A program made the translations under genes and the position numbers. A stretch of DNA of 64,000 bases from Enterobacter sp. JUb54. GTDB taxonomy: Bacteria; Pseudomonadota; Gammaproteobacteria; Enterobacterales; Enterobacteriaceae. Shown piece by piece: positions 1 through 9,698 of this stretch (within the stretch, counting starts at the first letter, position 1; the number at the start of each line of letters is the position of its first letter). The DNA is taken from assembly GCF_014298075.1 (NCBI RefSeq), contig NZ_CP060418.1:1-64000 (forward strand), in the 5' to 3' direction. The notes below the pieces were generated by a model. That model worked only from the letters and a program-made list of their open reading frames with translations, was not told the origin of the DNA and searched no databases.

Positions 1-5
1 TAAAG

Positions 6-43
6 CAAAGGGCTCAGTCGAAAGACTGGGCCTTTTGTTTTTT
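6..43 (+). terminator. rRNA operon terminator (T1-like)
   Basis: A long GC-rich stem with a GAAA-type loop (GGCTCAGTC / GACTGGGCC) is followed by a run of T. It closely resembles the T1 terminator of E. coli rRNA operons. In E. coli rrfG lies directly upstream of kgtP, so this is most likely the end of the rrnG-equivalent operon, whose 5S gene lies just left of the window. Confidence 0.85.
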
Positions 44-205
44 CTGCGTTTTATTCCCACGAAAGTCTCCATTCATCATAAAACCGCGCGGGAGCCACCC
101 TTCCCGACAACATAAAAGCCTGCTGTCAGCGCCTCCTCACCATATTTCACTTTATCCCAGGCCATGTTTTAGCGTTAATCCCGAAAACCAGATGACGGGA
201 AAAAA

Positions 206-221
206 TGTGAATTCATTCACA
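206..221. promoter_or_regulatory. CRP (cAMP receptor protein) site upstream of kgtP
   Basis: The sequence TGTGA-ATTCAT-TCACA is a perfect match to the CRP core consensus TGTGA-N6-TCACA. It is centred near 213.5. A -10-like TATAAC lies at 241-246, which would put the site about 40 bp upstream of a start near 253-255, the usual class II activator position. The implied role is catabolite control of dicarboxylate uptake. The site is read directly; its activity is inferred. Confidence 0.7.
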
Positions 222-324
222 TATAATTAAATAACAATTATATAACATTTGGTTTACTAATTGATTTGTCTTAGTGACGTGGAACGCCCAGACAGATTGC
301 AGTCCTTGCTGGAGCAGAATAACA

Positions 325-1623
325 ATGGCAGAAAGTAGTCTTAACGAACGAGGCTCGCTGGAGCACAGCGACACTCGTCGTCGCATATGGGCAATTGTCG
401 GTGCATCATCGGGTAATCTGGTTGAATGGTTTGATTTTTATGTCTACTCATTCTGCTCTCTCTATTTTGCACACATCTTTTTTCCTTCCGGAAACACAAC
501 CACCCAGCTATTACAAACCGCCGGGGTTTTTGCTGCAGGCTTCCTGATGCGCCCCATTGGCGGGTGGCTGTTCGGACGTATCGCTGACCGCCGTGGTCGT
601 AAAGCCTCAATGCTCATTTCCGTTTGCATGATGTGTGCGGGATCGTTGGTCATTGCCTGTTTACCCGGCTACGAAACCATCGGCACCTGGGCTCCGGCAC
701 TGTTACTCGTCGCGCGCCTGTTTCAGGGGATCTCCGTCGGAGGGGAATACGGGACCAGCGCAACCTACATGAGTGAGGTCGCTGTCGAAGGTAAAAAAGG
801 CTTCTACGCATCATTCCAGTACGTCACGCTGATCGGCGGACAGTTACTGGCCGTACTTGTGGTCGTGGCCTTACAACAAATTCTCAACGACGAACAACTG
901 CATGCATGGGGATGGCGAATTCCATTTGCGCTAGGGGCTGTGCTCGCCGTCGTCGCCTTATGGCTGCGTCGTCAGCTGGATGAAACCTCTAAGCAAGAGA
1001 CTCGTGCGTTAAAAGAGGCGGGTTCTTTCAAAGGGCTATGGCGCAACCGCAAAGCCTTTATGATGGTACTGGGCTTTACCGCTGCAGGGTCGTTAATTTT
1101 TTATACCTTTACGACCTATATGCAGAAATATCTGGTCAATACGGCAGGGATGAGCGCCAGTACCGCAAGCGTAATCATGACCGCGGCACTGTTTGTCTAC
1201 ATGCTGGCACAACCGCTGTTCGGGGCGCTGTCGGATAAAATTGGTCGTCGGACATCAATGATCTGCTTTAGCGCATTAGCAACGCTCTTTACGGTACCGA
1301 TTTTGAGCGCCTTACAGAATGTGACCTCACCTTATGCTGCATTTGCGCTGGTGATCTGCGCGCTGATGATTGTGAGTTTTTATACTTCGATCAGCGGTAT
1401 TCTGAAAGCGGAGATGTTCCCGGCGCAGGTCCGTGCGTTAGGGGTCGGCCTGTCCTATGCGGTGGCGAATGCGTTGTTTGGCGGTTCAGCTGAGTACGTC
1501 GCGTTGTCGCTGAAATCCGTGGGGATTGAACACGTCTTCTACTGGTACGTCACCGTGATGTGCGCCATCGCGCTGCTGGTCTCTCTGATGCTGCACCGTA
1601 AAGGCAAAGGGCTGAGACTCTAG
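325..1623 (+). CDS. kgtP: Alpha-ketoglutarate permease (MFS proton symporter)
   Basis: Inner-membrane proton symporter that imports 2-oxoglutarate. The 432-residue protein has the 12-helix metabolite:H+ symporter layout. The loop 2-3 signature [10 protein letters not shown] follows the third helix, and a second copy ([11 protein letters not shown]) follows the mid-protein helices, as in the MFS two-half architecture. Length and sequence agree with E. coli KgtP along the whole protein. The ATG at 325 is chosen over an upstream in-frame GTG at 274 because a GGAG ribosome site lies at 311-314 and the resulting N-terminus MAES matches the family. It sits directly after an rRNA operon terminator, has a CRP site at 206-221, and is convergent with yfiM three bases downstream. 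Confidence 0.96.
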   Translation: MAESSLNERGSLEHSDTRRRIWAIVGASSGNLVEWFDFYVYSFCSLYFAHIFFPSGNTTTQLLQTAGVFAAGFLMRPIGGWLFGRIADRRGRKASMLISVCMMCAGSLVIACLPGYETIGTWAPALLLVARLFQGISVGGEYGTSATYMSEVAVEGKKGFYASFQYVTLIGGQLLAVLVVVALQQILNDEQLHAWGWRIPFALGAVLAVVALWLRRQLDETSKQETRALKEAGSFKGLWRNRKAFMMVLGFTAAGSLIFYTFTTYMQKYLVNTAGMSASTASVIMTAALFVYMLAQPLFGALSDKIGRRTSMICFSALATLFTVPILSALQNVTSPYAAFALVICALMIVSFYTSISGILKAEMFPAQVRALGVGLSYAVANALFGGSAEYVALSLKSVGIEHVFYWYVTVMCAIALLVSLMLHRKGKGLRL

Positions 1624-1626
1624 GTA

Positions 1627-1950
1627 TTACTGATGCGCCAGTTGCCACACGGCGTAGCCCGTCGTGGCGCCGGCGACATCCCATGCGAAGTCTTTCCAGC
1701 TCCAGCCGCTTCCTGCCGGGCGGCTGTCCCACAGCTCTTTCGATGCCCCCAGACTGACGGAAAACATAAAGCCAATTGCCGCACTGCGGTCGCGGCTGTA
1801 ACCCTGATGCTGGGCATACTCATTCCCGGCAGCCGAGAGCATCGCCGACGCAATAAAGTGCTGAGCTTTATCCTGGCCGCGCCACGAATCGTTGGCCATA
1901 TGGCTGCAACCGGTGAGCAGCAATGGGGCAAGAAAGATGATATTACGCAT
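1627..1950 (-). CDS. yfiM: Putative outer-membrane lipoprotein YfiM
   Basis: Small lipoprotein of 107 residues and unknown role. The ATG at 1950 gives a short hydrophobic signal ending in a lipobox (LLTGC, Cys about residue 15), so the mature protein should be lipid-anchored. A longer reading frame starting at 1977 would put nine extra residues before the signal peptide and was rejected. The body has a conserved GQDKAQHF motif and glycine/tryptophan-rich C-terminal segments like E. coli YfiM. It is the last gene of the leftward group patZ-pssA-yfiM, but a terminator at 1962-1985 separates it from pssA, so it may have its own promoter or depend on read-through. Confidence 0.9.
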   Translation of the reverse strand: MRNIIFLAPLLLTGCSHMANDSWRGQDKAQHFIASAMLSAAGNEYAQHQGYSRDRSAAIGFMFSVSLGASKELWDSRPAGSGWSWKDFAWDVAGATTGYAVWQLAHQ

Positions 1951-1961
1951 ACACATTCCAG

Positions 1962-1985
1962 AAAAAAGCCCCGGCAATGCGGGGC
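1962..1985 (-). terminator. Intrinsic terminator after pssA
   Basis: On the minus strand a GCCCCG / CGGGGC stem with a short loop is followed by six T. It begins seven bases past the pssA stop codon and lies in front of yfiM. Confidence 0.85.
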
Positions 1986-1991
1986 AGATGT

Positions 1992-3347
1992 TCAGAGAAT
2001 ACGGCTGATCAGTCGATCAATACGAATACGCCTCAGACGGCGAATCAGTTTTCGCACTTTGACCGGATAATCGGCGATGCTTTGCAGATCGCGATAGTGT
2101 TTAACGATGGTCGTATGCTCGCGGATCAGATGCAGCTCTTTTTCGCGCATCGCGCCCAGCTGTTGCTGCGGATCGTGAATGAGGATGGCATTTTCCAGAT
2201 CCAGGCGCCAGGCACGCGGATTGAGGTTATTACCGGTCAACAACATCCACTCATCATCAACCCACATCCCTTTCAGGTGGTAGCTGTTGTCCTCATCCTT
2301 CCACAGTCGCACCACCAACTGGTCCGTATTGACATAATACTGCAGGCGGCTCAGAAAACGGCGGAGGTTAATTTCATACAGATACGGGAGCGCCCCGATA
2401 ATCTTAAACGGCTGATCTTCCGGAATATAGAAGTCATTCGCCGTTTTATCGCCAACGATAATCTCGACTTTCTTGCCGCTACGCAGCAGCTGGATGATAT
2501 TACGCACCAGCAGCGCGGGAAGGTTGAAGTAGGGAGTGCAGATAGTCAGCTTATGCTCAGCGCAGGGCATAAGGTGGAAAATGGTTTTGTTCAGCAGGCT
2601 CGATTTGCCGAGGCCAACCAGCGGCGTGACCGACAGCCGATCGTCATCAGCATTGCCGACAAAATGGTAGCTGCTGTCACGCAGGTCCTGGCGATACTGA
2701 CGGATCTCATTCTTGATTTCCGGGCTTTTCGGGCGGCTGGCGCTGTCGAGACGGTTAACCCCACGACCCTGAACCAGGTTGTGATCGACCCAGTCGAACA
2801 TCACATCCGCCATTTTGGCGTTGCGAATACACTGGTAACGATCGTAACGATATTTATCGTGCTGGTGCAGATAGACATCGTTCAGACTTGCGCCGCTGTA
2901 GAGGACGCAATCATCGATGATAAAACCTTTATAGTGGAGCACACCCAAGGCTTCTCGGGTATTGACCGGCACGCCATAGACCGGGACATTGACGCCAGGA
3001 TTTTCCTGCGCCATACGACAGTACCAGTCAGCATTGGTATTTGCCGCAGCGGCGCCGATACGCCCGCGTTGGGCGCGGTGCCAGTCAACCAGAATGCGTA
3101 CATCTAACTCCGGACGCTGGCGTTTGGCGTCGTACAGTGCCTGCAGAATTCCTTTGCCGCCATCATCCTGCTCGAGATAGAGCGCAATAATACAAATACG
3201 CTGGGTGGCGTGGGCTATCTTTGCCAGTAACGCCTGACGAAAATCCGCAGGCGCGTAATAGAACTCGATATCATCAACTGACTGAGAAAGCTTAGGGAGT
3301 TGGGCAAGGTGTTGTTGATGTTTATTACGCTTAAATTTTGACAACAT
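1992..3347 (-). CDS. pssA: CDP-diacylglycerol--serine O-phosphatidyltransferase
   Basis: Makes phosphatidylserine from CDP-diacylglycerol and L-serine, the committed step to phosphatidylethanolamine. It is a phospholipase-D superfamily enzyme that associates peripherally with ribosomes and the inner membrane. The 451-residue protein has two HKD-type halves: HYKGFIIDD around residue 138 and HLKGMWVDD around residue 357. The C-terminus is very basic ([16 protein letters not shown]), which suits membrane or ribosome binding. The ATG at 3347 is preferred over the GTG one codon upstream because the family begins MLSKF. It lies downstream of patZ on the same strand with a 120-base gap and ends at a clear terminator. 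Confidence 0.97.
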   Translation of the reverse strand: MLSKFKRNKHQQHLAQLPKLSQSVDDIEFYYAPADFRQALLAKIAHATQRICIIALYLEQDDGGKGILQALYDAKRQRPELDVRILVDWHRAQRGRIGAAAANTNADWYCRMAQENPGVNVPVYGVPVNTREALGVLHYKGFIIDDCVLYSGASLNDVYLHQHDKYRYDRYQCIRNAKMADVMFDWVDHNLVQGRGVNRLDSASRPKSPEIKNEIRQYRQDLRDSSYHFVGNADDDRLSVTPLVGLGKSSLLNKTIFHLMPCAEHKLTICTPYFNLPALLVRNIIQLLRSGKKVEIIVGDKTANDFYIPEDQPFKIIGALPYLYEINLRRFLSRLQYYVNTDQLVVRLWKDEDNSYHLKGMWVDDEWMLLTGNNLNPRAWRLDLENAILIHDPQQQLGAMREKELHLIREHTTIVKHYRDLQSIADYPVKVRKLIRRLRRIRIDRLISRIL

Positions 3348-3467
3348 CACAGTGCGTTTCTTCTCTGTTTATTGAAGGGTCTTCTGTACCATGCAGACGA
3401 CGTAAGCGGGCAATAATAACATTACTGTTCGCGAATGTGGTCAACAATTGCGGCCGCCAGTTTATGA

Positions 3468-6119
3468 TTATTGCGGTGTAAATTGTAGGGATAAACTGAC
3501 AATCCCATCTTCCAGCTGAATATCAACCGTGAACCCCAGCTTTCTGGCCAGGCCAATCATGCCTTTGTTATTTGGCATGGTGATACCATTTAACCGCTGC
3601 AGGCCGTGGCTCTGCGTATAGGTAATCAGTTTCTCCAGCAACCGCCGGCCAAGCCCCAGGCCTTTCAGGTCGGAACGGACCAGCACGGCAAATTCCGCAT
3701 CAATATTATCAGGATCGGAAATGGCTCTTGTTACGCCGAGAATTTCATTCCCCTGGGCGGTGGTGCGCACGGCAACAAACGCCATTTCTCGATCGTAGTC
3801 GATCTGCGTCATATTGGCTAAGTCATCGTGGGTAAATTCATTGATTTCGCTGAAATAGCGATAATACAGATCCTCTTTCGTTACCTGAGCGATGAACGCC
3901 ATCAGCAGCGGTTCATCTTCCGGCAGAATAGGGCGGAACAGGCAGCGCTCGCCATTTTTCATCACCACCCACTCTTCTTGCTGTTGAGGATAGGGGCGGA
4001 TAGCCAGCCGGCTTTCGCTGTCGCCGCTAAACGGAGCAAGGCCTAGCGTGACGTCGAGCGCCGTGAATTCGTTCCCCGAGGCCAGCAGCGGATGAATGTC
4101 CAGCCGCTGGATCTCCGGGCAATCAACGATCAGATTCGACACCTGGACCAGCAGCTGGCTCAAACCGGAGACATCCAGCGGACGTAGCGCGCTGCGGCCA
4201 CGGATCTTCTTACTTTTGATCGCCTGGATCACCAGATAGCGGGCAAGGTTCATATTGAGCGGTGGCAGAGCCACGGCGGCCTGATCTTCCGCCCGCCATT
4301 CGACACCACCTTCACCCAGCATAATCAGTGGGCCAAAAACCGGATCGTGCTCAACGACGACGCGCAGTTCCTGCGCCCCGGCACGGTTGGCCATACTTTG
4401 CACCAGCAAACCGTGAATACGCGCCTGTGGCCAGGCCATTTTTACGCGGTCAAAAATGGCGTCTGCCGCCCGTTGGACTTCGGTGGCCGTTCGCAAATAG
4501 AGCATGACGCCCTGCACTTCAGATTTATGCGGAATATCCGGCGAGCGGAGCTTCAGGGCCACCGGATAACCAATTTGTTCGGCGATGTGTACCGCTTCGG
4601 CACTGTCGGCGGCGATCCAGGTGGGTAGCGTATGGATGCCATACGCATGTAACACCGGGCTGACCTCATGGGTATCCAGCGAATGAGCCCCCTCGTTAAT
4701 CGCCTGCTGCAACAGCACATGGGCTTGTTCAGTATTCGCCGTCACCATATCTGATAGCACCGGCGTCTCTCGCAGCTGTTTCTGGTTACGCCGGTATTCC
4801 ACCATATGCATAAACGCGGTAATGGTCCCTTCCGGAGTACGGTAGGTTGGCAGACCGGCATCGCTAAACAGACGACGAGCTTCCTGGGATGAGTATTCGC
4901 CACACCAGTTCGTCAGTACCGTGACATATTTCCCGCGCGGATGCTGCTTCAGCGCATCAATCAGCGCCAGGGCGCTTTCCGTTCCCGGCGCGGCGGCGCT
5001 GGGAGAGTGGATCACCAACAGAGCGTCATAGTCATGACTATCCAGCAGAACGTTCAGCGCCTTGAGGTAATGTTCACTGCTGGCATCGTCACGCAGATCC
5101 AGCGGGTTAGCGATGCCGATACCGGCTGGCAGGGCCTGGCGCAGCTGGTTGCAGGTTTCATCGCTGAGGGTGGCCAGCTTGCCGTTGCGTAGCCATAGCT
5201 CGTCCAGCGCCAGTGCCGCCGGGGCCGCACCGTTGCTGATGATCATCAGCTTTTCACCGCGCAGAGGACGCATATGACTGAGGGTTTCAACTGCGGAGAA
5301 GAGCTCATGAGTATCCTGTACGCGCAGCAGGCCCGCGCGTTGAATCGCAGCGTCCCAGGCCGGATCCATACCGGAATTGACGTGCAGCAGCTGTTGCGCC
5401 GCCGGGCTACGGCCGCTTTTGATCACCAGAATCGGTTTATTACGTGATGCGCTGCGTGCGGCGGAAACAAAGCTCCGGGCATCGCTCAGGTGTTCAAGAT
5501 AGAGAAGAATAGCGCTGGTTTTACTGTCGCGGGCCAGAAAATCGAGAAGATCGTCTACGTCGATATCCAGGCTATCCCCGAGGGCAATAAAGTAAGAGAA
5601 GCCCATTTCACGCTGCTGCGCCCAGTCGAGAATGGTATTCGACACCGCCGCCGACTGAGAGATAAAGGCCAGTTTGCCACGATGAATCGGAACCGGAGAA
5701 AAGCTGGCATTCAGCCCCTGCCACGGGGCGAGTAGCCCGAGACTATTGGGGCCAAGCAGGCGCATTTGATAGCGGGTCGCGCATTCAAGCAGCGCAGGGT
5801 ACTGATCCGGCGGGGAGGAGAGAATAATGCAGGTTTTACACCCTTTTTGCCCCAATGCTTCGAGCAGAGAAAGATTGCGTCGGGCATTGGTACAGAGCAC
5901 CGCAAGGTCCGGAGTAAACGGCAGGCTGTCGATTGTCGGCCATGCCAGCACGCCCTGAACGGCTTTCCAGGCGGGCGTAACGGGCAGTACCGGGCCGTTA
6001 AATCCACCGGCCAGCAGGTTGCGCATCATCAGATAACCGGCACGCTGCGGTTTCATTGACGCGCCAATAACGGCAATCGACTTCGGACGCAGCAGCGCTT
6101 CCAGGCCTTTTTGGCTCAT
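3468..6119 (-). CDS. patZ: Protein lysine acetyltransferase Pat (PatZ/YfiQ)
   Basis: Acetylates lysines of metabolic enzymes such as acetyl-CoA synthetase, using acetyl-CoA. The 883-residue protein has the family layout. An N-terminal CoA-binding/acyl-CoA-synthetase-like region (about 1-460) begins LLRPKSIAVIGAS. An ATP-grasp-like region (about 470-690) follows, with HKSEVQGVML. A C-terminal GNAT acetyltransferase domain (about 720-880) carries the acetyl-CoA loop LKGLGLGRRL. In this family the large N-terminal part lacks synthetase activity and is thought to be regulatory. The start MSQKGLEALL agrees with E. coli. It is the first gene of the leftward group leading to pssA. Confidence 0.95.
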   Translation of the reverse strand: MSQKGLEALLRPKSIAVIGASMKPQRAGYLMMRNLLAGGFNGPVLPVTPAWKAVQGVLAWPTIDSLPFTPDLAVLCTNARRNLSLLEALGQKGCKTCIILSSPPDQYPALLECATRYQMRLLGPNSLGLLAPWQGLNASFSPVPIHRGKLAFISQSAAVSNTILDWAQQREMGFSYFIALGDSLDIDVDDLLDFLARDSKTSAILLYLEHLSDARSFVSAARSASRNKPILVIKSGRSPAAQQLLHVNSGMDPAWDAAIQRAGLLRVQDTHELFSAVETLSHMRPLRGEKLMIISNGAAPAALALDELWLRNGKLATLSDETCNQLRQALPAGIGIANPLDLRDDASSEHYLKALNVLLDSHDYDALLVIHSPSAAAPGTESALALIDALKQHPRGKYVTVLTNWCGEYSSQEARRLFSDAGLPTYRTPEGTITAFMHMVEYRRNQKQLRETPVLSDMVTANTEQAHVLLQQAINEGAHSLDTHEVSPVLHAYGIHTLPTWIAADSAEAVHIAEQIGYPVALKLRSPDIPHKSEVQGVMLYLRTATEVQRAADAIFDRVKMAWPQARIHGLLVQSMANRAGAQELRVVVEHDPVFGPLIMLGEGGVEWRAEDQAAVALPPLNMNLARYLVIQAIKSKKIRGRSALRPLDVSGLSQLLVQVSNLIVDCPEIQRLDIHPLLASGNEFTALDVTLGLAPFSGDSESRLAIRPYPQQQEEWVVMKNGERCLFRPILPEDEPLLMAFIAQVTKEDLYYRYFSEINEFTHDDLANMTQIDYDREMAFVAVRTTAQGNEILGVTRAISDPDNIDAEFAVLVRSDLKGLGLGRRLLEKLITYTQSHGLQRLNGITMPNNKGMIGLARKLGFTVDIQLEDGIVSLSLQFTPQ

Positions 6120-6154
6120 ACCGGTCTCCTTTGATCCCCAGTGACCGAATGATT

Positions 6155-6853
6155 TTAAACGCTTTCTGCTATTTGTGCTGTGATACTGCCCTTATGCTGG
6201 GTTTTTCCCGCCAGGTAGCGAGAGCGGAACAGACTAAAATGATCGCCAAGTGCGCGGGCGGCTTTTCGGTCGTCGGCAAGATCCAGCAGCGCAATGGCCA
6301 CTTCGGCGGTGCAGTACTGCCCCTCGGCATGCGCCTCTCGCAGGTGATAGGCCGAAATACGTGAGAGATCGACGGAGATGACCGGCAGCGCGTCGAGGTA
6401 CGGACTCTTACGGAACATTTTTCGCGCTTCCGTCCAGGTTCCGTCGAGCATAATAAACAGCGGCGGTTTACCCTCCGGCGGTGCGCTCAGCACCTGGCGT
6501 TCAGCTCCCGCATAAGAGGCCGGGAAAACGACCATCGGCTGGTAATTCGGATCGGCGACAGCATCGAGCAGCGCCTGCGGTGGCTCCGTTCGCGACCATT
6601 GAAAAGCGGTGGTGTCCGGCAGGATGTCGGCAATCAGCCGCCCGGTATTGCTGGGCTTCATTGGCTCGGTATCAAACATCACCAGACAGAAGCGGCTGGT
6701 GGCTGCAGCCGGTGTCAGCGTGGCGCACAGGCACTGCTTTAGCGGCAGCAAACAGCGCTGGCAGCGGTGAATACGGTTACCACGAGCGAGAAAAGGCCGG
6801 GTCGCGCGAGCGAGGCGTTCGGCGCGAAGACGAAGAACGGCGTTGTCCATCAT
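6155..6853 (-). CDS. tapT: tRNA-uridine 47 aminocarboxypropyltransferase (DTW domain)
   Basis: Adds the 3-amino-3-carboxypropyl group of S-adenosylmethionine to U47 in the variable loop of some tRNAs (acp3U47). The 232-residue protein (E. coli YfiP) has an N-terminal zinc-finger-like CQRCLLPLKQCLC around residues 32-44. The DTW-family core LDGTWTEARKM lies around residue 135. Two adjacent ATG codons (6853 and 6850) could start it and neither has a strong ribosome site; the first gives the family length. It lies 35 bases upstream of patZ on the same strand and 70 bases after trxC, from which a terminator separates it. Confidence 0.92.
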   Translation of the reverse strand: MMDNAVLRLRAERLARATRPFLARGNRIHRCQRCLLPLKQCLCATLTPAAATSRFCLVMFDTEPMKPSNTGRLIADILPDTTAFQWSRTEPPQALLDAVADPNYQPMVVFPASYAGAERQVLSAPPEGKPPLFIMLDGTWTEARKMFRKSPYLDALPVISVDLSRISAYHLREAHAEGQYCTAEVAIALLDLADDRKAARALGDHFSLFRSRYLAGKTQHKGSITAQIAESV

Positions 6854-6891
6854 AAAGGGTCGCTAAGAAAAAACGCCATTGTCGCAGAGGT

Positions 6892-6916
6892 AAAAAGGGG
6901 GCACAAGCGGTGCCCC
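6892..6916 (-). terminator. Intrinsic terminator after trxC
   Basis: On the minus strand a 7-bp GGGGCAC / GTGCCCC stem with a 5-nt loop (6898-6916) is followed by a T run at 6892-6896. It begins a few bases past the trxC stop. Confidence 0.8.
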
Positions 6917-6923
6917 GGCAGGT

Positions 6924-7349
6924 TTACTGTTGGTTGGCTTCGTTCAGCCAACTGTCGAACGGCGCTTTTGGTACTGCACCGTTCAGCATGTCGATGACTT
7001 CGCCATTTTTAAACATCATAATGGTCGGGATGCTGCGGATGCGGAAACGCGCGCTGAGCTCGCGTTCAGCTTCGGTATTGACTTTAACGAAACGCATCTT
7101 ACCGCTACGCTCTTCCGCAACGTCTTCGAAGATGGGGGCAAAATTACGGCAAGGGCCGCACCATGGCGCCCAGAAATCAACGACAACGGGTAGATCGTCC
7201 TTTAGTAGTTTATCCAACGTTGCCCCGGTCGCGTTGATCACATCGCCGTCAAAAAGATCGTGGCCGCAGCGTCCGCACTTCGCGCCATCGGCGCTACGTT
7301 GCTCGGGGATGCGGTTCAGAGCCTGACAACTGGCACAAACGGTATTCAT
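6924..7349 (-). CDS. trxC: Thioredoxin 2 (zinc-containing)
   Basis: Cytoplasmic protein disulfide reductase of the oxidative-stress response; in E. coli it belongs to the OxyR regulon. The 141-residue protein has an N-terminal zinc module with paired cysteines (Cys5/Cys8 and Cys25/Cys28). A thioredoxin fold follows, with the active site WCGPC at residues 63-67 and the cis-proline segment IRSIPTIM. Length is close to E. coli Trx2 (139). I could not identify a convincing OxyR site upstream by eye. The gene is transcribed leftward, divergent from yfiF, and ends at the terminator at 6892-6916. Confidence 0.95.
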   Translation of the reverse strand: MNTVCASCQALNRIPEQRSADGAKCGRCGHDLFDGDVINATGATLDKLLKDDLPVVVDFWAPWCGPCRNFAPIFEDVAEERSGKMRFVKVNTEAERELSARFRIRSIPTIMMFKNGEVIDMLNGAVPKAPFDSWLNEANQQ

Positions 7350-7552
7350 AACTAACCTCTGGTTATGGGTTGCAGCGTGGCACGTGGCCGATTTGTTTCT
7401 GTAATGTTACATATTATTGATTAGCGACGAGTAAACAACAACGCGTTTTGTTCGATGAGTACAATAGACCCTATCTTTTAAACGAAATAATGGCGCGGCG
7501 GTGACACATCGGGTAATCTGCGCGCTTCGCGCAGCGCAGGTGGAGAAAATTG

Positions 7553-8623
7553 ATGAGCGACGAACTGAAAAATAAAAGCGGCAAGGTCAAAGTGATGTAT
7601 GTCCGCAGTGATGATGATTCTGACAGACGCACCCATAACCCGCGTACCGGGAAAGGGGGAGGGCGCCCAGGAAAATCTCGTGTTGACGGCCGTAGCCGCC
7701 CTGCCCGCGATGAGCGAAACAGCCGCGGTGATGACCGCAAACGTGACGATCGTAAACGTGATGATTTCGATCGCGACGGTGGTTCTCCATGGCGTACCGT
7801 TTCGCGTGCGCCGAATGATGACGCGCCGGCCAAACCGGATCACGGTGGGATCAGCGGCAAAAGCTTTATCGATCCGGAAGTGCTGCGTCGTCAGCGCGCG
7901 GAAGAGACCCGCGTTTACGGCGAAAATGCCTGTCAGGCCCTGTTCCAGAGCCGTCCGGATGCGATCGTTCGCGCCTGGTTTATCCAGAGCGTGACCCCGC
8001 GTTTCAAAGAAGCACTGCGCTGGATGGCGGCGAATCGCAAAGCCTATCATGTGGTTGATGAAGCCGAACTGGCGAAAGCCTCCGGTACCGAACACCACGG
8101 TGGGGTATGCTTCCTGATCAAGAAACGCAACGGGACCTCCGTGGCGCAGTGGGTTGCTAAAGCCGATGCCGAAGATTGCGTGCTGGCGCTGGAAGATGTT
8201 GGCAACCCGCACAACCTCGGGGCTATCATGCGTAGCTGCGCGCATTTCGGCGTGAAAGGCGTGGTCGTACAGGATGCCGGCATGCTGGAATCCGGTGCGG
8301 CGATCCGTACCGCAGAAGGTGGCGCGGAACACGTTGAACCGATTACCGGTGACAGCTTCCTCGATACCCTGGAACAGTTCCGTAAAGCGGGCTATGCCAT
8401 TGTGTCGACCTCCAGCCATAACGGCACGCCGCTGCACAAAGCTGAGCTGCCGAAGAAAATGGTACTGGCGTTAGGTCAGGAGCGTGATGGTCTGTCCGAT
8501 GCGGCGATTTCCAGCGCGGATCTTAACGTGGCTATCGAAGGCACCGGCAATGTCGAAAGCCTGAACGTCTCTGTCGCAACCGGCGTATTGCTCGCTGAAT
8601 GGTGGCGCCAGAACAAGGCCTGA
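7553..8623 (+). CDS. yfiF: TrmH-family (SPOUT) RNA methyltransferase-like protein YfiF
   Basis: Predicted SAM-dependent RNA 2'-O-methyltransferase of the SpoU/TrmH family; its substrate is not known to me. The N-terminal ~90 residues are highly charged and probably disordered (many D, R, K). They include a tandem repeat [10 protein letters not shown] encoded by two 15-bp units at 7730-7759. A substrate-binding-like region (about 105-190) follows, then the SPOUT core with [25 protein letters not shown] and [12 protein letters not shown]. The ATG at 7553, with GGAG at 7542-7545, is chosen over a TTG one codon upstream. At 356 residues it is about 11 longer than E. coli YfiF, mostly in the charged tract. 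Confidence 0.92.
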   Translation: MSDELKNKSGKVKVMYVRSDDDSDRRTHNPRTGKGGGRPGKSRVDGRSRPARDERNSRGDDRKRDDRKRDDFDRDGGSPWRTVSRAPNDDAPAKPDHGGISGKSFIDPEVLRRQRAEETRVYGENACQALFQSRPDAIVRAWFIQSVTPRFKEALRWMAANRKAYHVVDEAELAKASGTEHHGGVCFLIKKRNGTSVAQWVAKADAEDCVLALEDVGNPHNLGAIMRSCAHFGVKGVVVQDAGMLESGAAIRTAEGGAEHVEPITGDSFLDTLEQFRKAGYAIVSTSSHNGTPLHKAELPKKMVLALGQERDGLSDAAISSADLNVAIEGTGNVESLNVSVATGVLLAEWWRQNKA

Positions 8624-8640
8624 TCGCTGAGTTGATCTAA

Positions 8641-8669
8641 AAAAATGCCAGCGGAATGCTGGCATTTTT
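8641..8669. terminator. Bidirectional terminator between yfiF and ung
   Basis: A 12-bp perfect stem AAAAATGCCAGC / GCTGGCATTTTT with a 5-nt loop has T-rich tails on both strands. It serves the convergent genes yfiF and ung. Confidence 0.9.
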
Positions 8670-8692
8670 GTCTCTGCAGGACGCCGACGGGG

Positions 8693-9382
8693 CTATTGCT
8701 GGTCGGCGGGTAACACCGGCATCCAGTCGATGGGCGACTCGCCGCGCTCGGCCAGCCACTGGTTCGCCTGAACAAAATGATTACTGCCAAAGAAGCCGCG
8801 ATGGGCGGAAAGCGGTGAAGGATGCGGCGCCTTCAGTACGCAATGGCGCTGGCGATCGATAATCGCTCCTTTCTTTTGCGCGTGTGCGCCCCACAGTAAA
8901 AACACCACCCCTTCACGATGTTCATTGATCAGCGAAATCACCTTATCGGTAAAGGTCTCCCAGCCAAGGCTGGCATGAGAATGGGCCTGTCCCGCCCGTA
9001 CCGTCAGGACGGTATTGAGCAACAGCACGCCTTGCCGCGCCCAGCTTTCCAGATAGCCGTGCGCAGGGCGGCTGAAGCCAGGGATGGTTCCTTCCAGCTC
9101 TTTATACATGTTTAACAGCGAAGGGGGCGTCGCGATACCCGGCAGTACCGAGAAGGCCAGGCCATGCGCCTGGCCGGGCCCGTGGTAAGGATCCTGCCCC
9201 AGGATCACCACTTTGACATTGCCAAGTTCGGTATAACGAAAGGCATTGAAGACATCTTTTTGCGGCGGGTAAATCGTCATCCCCGACTGGCGTTCTTCGG
9301 CGACGGTTTTCAGGGTATTCACAAAATAGGGCTGCTGCTTCTCTTCCACCAGCACGTCGTGCCAGGTTAATGGGGTCGTCAT
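8693..9382 (-). CDS. ung: Uracil-DNA glycosylase
   Basis: Removes uracil from DNA as the first step of base-excision repair. The 229-residue protein has the family-1 signature [13 protein letters not shown] with catalytic Asp64. The C-terminal [10 protein letters not shown] loop carries the catalytic histidine, with FVQANQWL after it. The start at 9382 ([11 protein letters not shown]) matches the family. A longer in-frame start at 9469 would add 29 residues with no family counterpart. It is divergent from grcA and ends against the shared terminator with yfiF. Confidence 0.97.
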   Translation of the reverse strand: MTTPLTWHDVLVEEKQQPYFVNTLKTVAEERQSGMTIYPPQKDVFNAFRYTELGNVKVVILGQDPYHGPGQAHGLAFSVLPGIATPPSLLNMYKELEGTIPGFSRPAHGYLESWARQGVLLLNTVLTVRAGQAHSHASLGWETFTDKVISLINEHREGVVFLLWGAHAQKKGAIIDRQRHCVLKAPHPSPLSAHRGFFGSNHFVQANQWLAERGESPIDWMPVLPADQQ

Positions 9383-9521
9383 TCTGCTCTCCTGCAAAGT
9401 GTCATCGCTATAGCTTAACTGCTTCTTTCTGCATAACAAAATCTGCAGGCTGCGGCTGACGTTTTGCATGCAAAAATAATTGAAAATTTACAAAATTATT
9501 TTGAATTAGCTATGGCGTAAC

Positions 9522-9622
9522 TTGATGTAAAACAATAATATCCCTCTATACCCATTTGCGCCGCAGGGTTTTTGTTGATTTAAGTCAATGAATGCCGGGT
9601 GGTTGACTGATATACATACACT
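9522..9622 (+). promoter_or_regulatory. grcA promoter with two FNR sites
   Basis: TTGAT-TTAA-GTCAA at 9575-9588 is a near-consensus FNR site (TTGAT-N4-ATCAA). A weaker one, TTGAT-GTAA-AACAA, lies at 9522-9535. Their centres (9581.5 and 9528.5) are 53 bp apart, the same spacing as the -40.5 and -93.5 sites of E. coli yfiD. A -10-like TATACA at 9611-9616 predicts a start near 9622, which puts the proximal site at -40.5. This predicts anaerobic induction with down-regulation when both sites are filled. The rest of the 316-base ung-grcA gap is AT-rich with no gene seen. Confidence 0.75.
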
Positions 9623-9698
9623 CATACAACAATGGTTTTACCAATTGGCCGCGAACAGGCCAGGAAGACGAATAACTATTGCCTAAGGGAGGCATCAA

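Noticed and set aside
1977-3107. 376-codon open frame on the plus strand opposite pssA
   Set aside because: It is antisense to a conserved gene, has no recognisable domain and no ribosome site; it arises from codon bias of pssA.
7478-8437. 319-codon open frame opposite yfiF
   Set aside because: Antisense shadow of yfiF; the composition mirrors the real gene and there is no domain.
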